A stretch of DNA of 27,500 nt. It comes from Pleurotus djamor. Taxonomy: Eukaryota > Basidiomycota > Agaricomycetes > Agaricales > Pleurotaceae. This document shows positions 20,093-27,500 of the stretch, in pieces; positions within the stretch are counted from its first letter, which is position 1, and each line of letters opens with the position of its first letter. The DNA lies in the NCBI GenBank assembly GCA_029747585.1, contig JAPEVF010000613.1:1-27500 (forward strand), in the 5' to 3' direction. The position numbers were made by a program, and so were the translations under genes. The notes beneath the pieces were generated by a model. It was not told the origin of the DNA, did not search any database, and saw only the letters and a program-made list of their open reading frames with translations.

Positions 20093-20508
20093 ACTTTGAC
20101 TGTAGCTGTACTATGTAAGGACCCCTCGACAGCCGCTCCCCAATGAAGATCCCAGGGGACCTTGGTGGCGCATCTTGAAAATCACCAAGTCAGCAAACCT
20201 CTCCTGACTCCTATGTAAATTACTTCGTGAAGCACCGACGTCGTGGATCAACTCTTTGACGGTGAGCTAGATTAATGCTGGGTCATTTGTGTGCGATGCT
20301 TCCATGTTTTGACAATATGTAGAGGCTGATCTGCCGCCATCAAGAATCTTTGGTCTCATTCAAAGTTGAGCAACCATCTTGTCATCTGAAAGTCTCGAAG
20401 CTGAGATAACATGCTGATAATTGTTGTCCTTCAATTCCGTTCTGCACATCAAAGACGAACATGAATATCGTTATCTGTCTCTTCCCCCCACCGCTACTTA
20501 CAACGCTT
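20093..20508. other. Intergenic region between the RING gene start and secreted paralogue 2
   Basis: Promoter of the RING gene and 3' end of paralogue 2. No TATA box or other recognisable element; no gene seen. Confidence 0.4.
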
Positions 20509-21298
20509 CTACACACTTCTCGGATGGCTTAAGCCACCCACCTGAGGCCTACGAAACGCCCAGGGACCGCGGAAATTGGCTGACGGTCCATTAGGACGTG
20601 ACTTAGGACGCGATGGGCCACCAGCGGTAGCCTGTCCTCCAGGACCAAATGGGAACGGAGGGCGCTGGTTACCTGCACCACTCGCGGGTGGTGGCGGATG
20701 AGGAGGAAGAGAATCACTGGATGGAGGCACGTCGACAGGAACAACGGGTGATGTGACTTGTGCTGAGGGACTTTCAGTCTGGGTTGCGTTTCCTGTAACT
20801 GGACCATCCGGAAACCCTTCCGTCGGCGTCGTGACACTTGAGGTATCCGATGCACTTTCACCTCCACCGCTTGCTGAATCCGTCGTACCGTCTGGTGGCG
20901 TGGTACTTCCTTCTGGCGCGCTGTCTGTAGGAACTGGACCATCATCGGAGGTAGTTGTGGGCGCACTACTGTCTCCTTCTCCTTCACCAGTTGTAACTGG
21001 TACCGTCTCTTCAGGGGTCACTGGGATGGATGCTGTGTCTGAGCTTTGACGTCTCCTGTGAGCCCTGTTGGACCCCTGAAGACGCGAAGCATCATTCTGG
21101 GGGTTGGCGGTCTCAGCCGAGGGAAAGCGGGCCACTTCGAGAGCGTCGCGTCTCAGTGAGCTGGCATATTCTCCATTAAGTACGAAGCTAGTAATGTTGA
21201 TGGCTAAATTAGAGGACATACCCTATTGGGGCACCGATCGTGGAAGAAGCGTTGAAGACGACAACAAGAGCAAGGAAAGACGAAGATTTGAAGTGCAT
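20509..21298 (-). CDS. Secreted Ser/Thr/Pro-rich low-complexity protein, paralogue 2
   Basis: Two exons, 21222-21298 (77 bases) and 20509-21160, give 242 residues. Exon 1 is a signal peptide, MHFKSSSFLALVVVFNASST followed by IGAPIG, aligning with that of the gene at 16532. The mature part has basic sites (SLRRDA, HRRRQSS), then a mucin-like Thr/Ser/Pro/Glu/Gly stretch (PVTPEETVPVTTGEGEGD, TTPPDGTTDSASGGG) that would suit O-glycosylation, and a Pro/Gly/Arg-rich end (PFPFGPGGQATAGG). An alternative acceptor 27 bases earlier gives a 34-base intron, too short to be likely; the 61-base intron (21161-21221) is preferred. The body has diverged strongly from paralogue 1 in composition while signal exon and promoter remain similar, as expected for a fast-evolving secreted protein. 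Function unknown. Confidence 0.72.
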
Positions 21299-21696
21299 TG
21301 TGTCGTACAGGAAGTGAGGTAGTTGAATCGACTGAAGTTTTCGTGGTGAAGGATGAGTTCGGGGGCAACCTGTGCCGAAGAGATAGACGAGGTGAGCACT
21401 GCTGGAGAATCTTGGATGATTGCAAGGGGGTTATATAGCCCTCCCATTGAAGCCGGCTCTACATGAACCGGTCGAGTGCATGTTAAGCTCCTCCATGCCT
21501 ACTCATTTAAATTTGTCACCAAGCCCCCCGGTTGTGTAGTAGGAGAGGTGGCGCGACGGATCTTCCAAAGTTCCACAGGCCTTCTCAGTTTTTCAAATCA
21601 TTGGTGTAATGCAGACTATCATCGATCGACCACCGACTTCAAGTTCTTAGCTATGTTTTTAGACGAAACAATGTGCTCGAGATTCTTAACTTCTCA
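21299..21696. other. Intergenic region between secreted paralogue 2 and carboxylesterase 1
   Basis: Promoter and leader of paralogue 2 up to about 21440, then the 3' flank of carboxylesterase 1. No gene seen. Confidence 0.4.
21431..21437 (-). promoter_or_regulatory. TATA box of secreted paralogue 2
   Basis: TATATAA on the minus strand, about 133 bases upstream of the ATG at 21298, with a leader similar to that of paralogue 1 (AGCAGTGCTCAC, ATCTCTTCGGC). Confidence 0.5.
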
Positions 21697-24091
<2,395 letters not shown>

Positions 24092-24397
24092 TGGGGAGAA
24101 CTTCCGGACGATGGTATTGTCGTGAAGTTCTTGCAGGCTTCGACAAGTGTTGAATGACTTATATATTCACGGAGCATTTGCTATAAGTAGCACACTTCTT
24201 TGTAAGTGCATAGCAAGAGATTCTCATCGAGGGTCTTGTGATGAATCATGAGGTATATGTCGTACAGCATGCGCTACCACCAGGTCCGGGTTACGATTGG
24301 GTTACGATGGAGTGCTGGGAAGACGGCAAGAAGACGGAGAAAGTCGCGTTAGGCGCTCAATTTGACACAGCGTTTACGTGCCACTACGTATTCAAAC
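24092..24397. other. Short intergenic region between carboxylesterases 1 and 2
   Basis: Promoter of copy 1 (TATA at 24159) and 3' flank of copy 2. Nothing else seen. Confidence 0.4.
24159..24165 (-). promoter_or_regulatory. TATA box of carboxylesterase 1
   Basis: TATATAA on the minus strand, 68 bases upstream of the ATG at 24091. Confidence 0.55.
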
Positions 24398-26813
<2,416 letters not shown>

Positions 26814-26847
26814 GGGTGGATGAAAGGACTCATAATAGCATGCGCAT

Positions 26848-26855
26848 TATTTATA
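26848..26855 (-). promoter_or_regulatory. TATA box of carboxylesterase 2
   Basis: TATAAATA on the minus strand, about 35 bases upstream of the ATG at 26813. Confidence 0.5.
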
Positions 26856-27065
26856 CCAACCTCCCCGCGCGGGTAGTGCGAACCGGTGAGTAACTTGGAC
26901 ACCAATCAGGTCCTTGAGAGACGACATGCAGCGAAGGGACTTGAAGTTCTTTCCCCATAAGAATGCGTGGGTTGAATGGGAACAAAGAAAAAAAAGCGTT
27001 GCCTCCCAAAATAATTCCTTGATTTCATCTATGTACACGTTTAGCTCTTGAACACCATACGTAGC

Positions 27066-27500
27066 CTACTTCTGGAACTGTGCAAGAACCCTCGCGGAAT
27101 TGATAAAGTCGGTTTTATCTTTATCCCAATCTATATTCACATCAGACAAGCCGTCATGGGGTGCTAAAGCGCACACATACCATCAGGAATGACGGTAATG
27201 TTGTCCCGCATGAGTTGCAGAACTTCACGTCCACGCGTCGTGTAGCGAGGCCAGGTAGCTGAAGTGAAATGGTAATGATAAGCATGATGCTTAGATAGTA
27301 TCGGACGGGTGTGTCAGTACTTACGACCAGGATTTAAATCATTGACAAAGTTGATGTAGAAAGTCAACATCTGGTTAGCGAAGTCCGTTTCACAGGTGTT
27401 GGGACAGGCCCAAACAGAAGCGCCAATTCCGAGCCATGGGGCACTGAATTGAAGGTATAACGGTGTCAAGATGATACAATCACTTAAACGCAAAACAAAC
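27066..27500 (-). CDS. Type-B carboxylesterase, copy 3, C-terminal exons only (cut by window edge)
   Basis: Three exons aligned to copies 1 and 2: 27325-27443, 27181-27258 (78 bases, same as both copies) and 27066-27130 (65 bases, same). Visible blocks: catalytic-histidine segment PHGSELALLFGPVPTPV, the WPRY..EVLQLMRDNITVIPDG block and the end DFINSARVLAQFQK. Exon 27325-27443 is 119 bases where copies 1 and 2 have 120; one base is missing just after PVPTPV (near 27388-27391), which shifts the frame to an early stop before the downstream blocks. The bases from 27444 to the window end are intron, whose donor may be at or beyond the edge. Whether the copy is functional cannot be judged from this fragment. 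Confidence 0.8.

Noticed and set aside
20509..21219. Start of secreted paralogue 2 at an ATG within the intron (MSSNLAINITS)
   Set aside because: It would lose the signal exon, which matches that of paralogue 1 in length, sequence and intron phase.

Overview
The window looks like nuclear DNA of a filamentous basidiomycete, most likely an Agaricomycete. Genes are intron-dense, with introns of about 50-70 bases, GT..AG ends and short C[T/C]NA-type branch sequences. Recognisable products include a sterol C-5 desaturase (ERG3), an SPT2 chromatin protein, a major facilitator and secreted type-B carboxylesterases. No tRNA, rRNA, CRISPR array, transposase or viral gene was seen. Most models below are hand-spliced from raw sequence; exon phases were checked to close for every gene except the uncertain parts named in the entries.

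Layout. 1-1047 (-): N-terminal part of a disordered protein cut by the window edge. 1315-2566 (-): ERG3. 3260-5112 (+): protein with two GATA zinc fingers. 6103-7987 (+): protein with a Zn(II)2Cys6 cluster. 8687-10956 (-): AT-hook plus Myb/SANT protein. 11717-13191 (-): SPT2. 14076-15995 (-): MFS transporter. 16532-17709 (-) and 20509-21298 (-): two paralogous secreted Pro/Gly/Ser-rich proteins. 18770-20092 (-): RING-finger protein lying between those two. 21697-24091, 24398-26813 and 27066-27500 (all -): tandem array of three carboxylesterases, the last cut by the window edge.

The most interesting result is that three genes with unrelated zinc-binding N-termini (double GATA finger, Zn2Cys6 cluster, C3HC4 RING) end in the same C-terminal module. 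The module is built from three exons with identical intron positions and phases (2-1-1) and nearly identical exon lengths (197, 90-93, then the last exon). It has a very conserved core around INAQENCGN and NSHNDSS, an Asn/Gly-rich strip, and a final tail of about 40 residues with 7-8 tryptophans and no Asp, Glu, Lys or Arg. The GATA and Zn2Cys6 genes also share the linker exon before the module, and all three genes share a short element downstream of the stop codon. I recognise no named family for this module. It may be a shared oligomerisation, signalling or membrane-binding tail that ties two DNA-binding proteins and a likely ubiquitin ligase together; that functional link is inference.

Other points: in-frame micro-exons (12 and 6 bases) carry zinc-ligand cysteines in the GATA and Zn2Cys6 genes. 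A competing splice acceptor in the GATA gene would give a GATA-only protein. The Zn2Cys6 gene carries a duplicated exon. The carboxylesterases show an intron difference, a GC-AG intron and two single-base frameshifts. At least two of the four N characters sit as extra positions in coding frames, so some frameshifts may be assembly errors.
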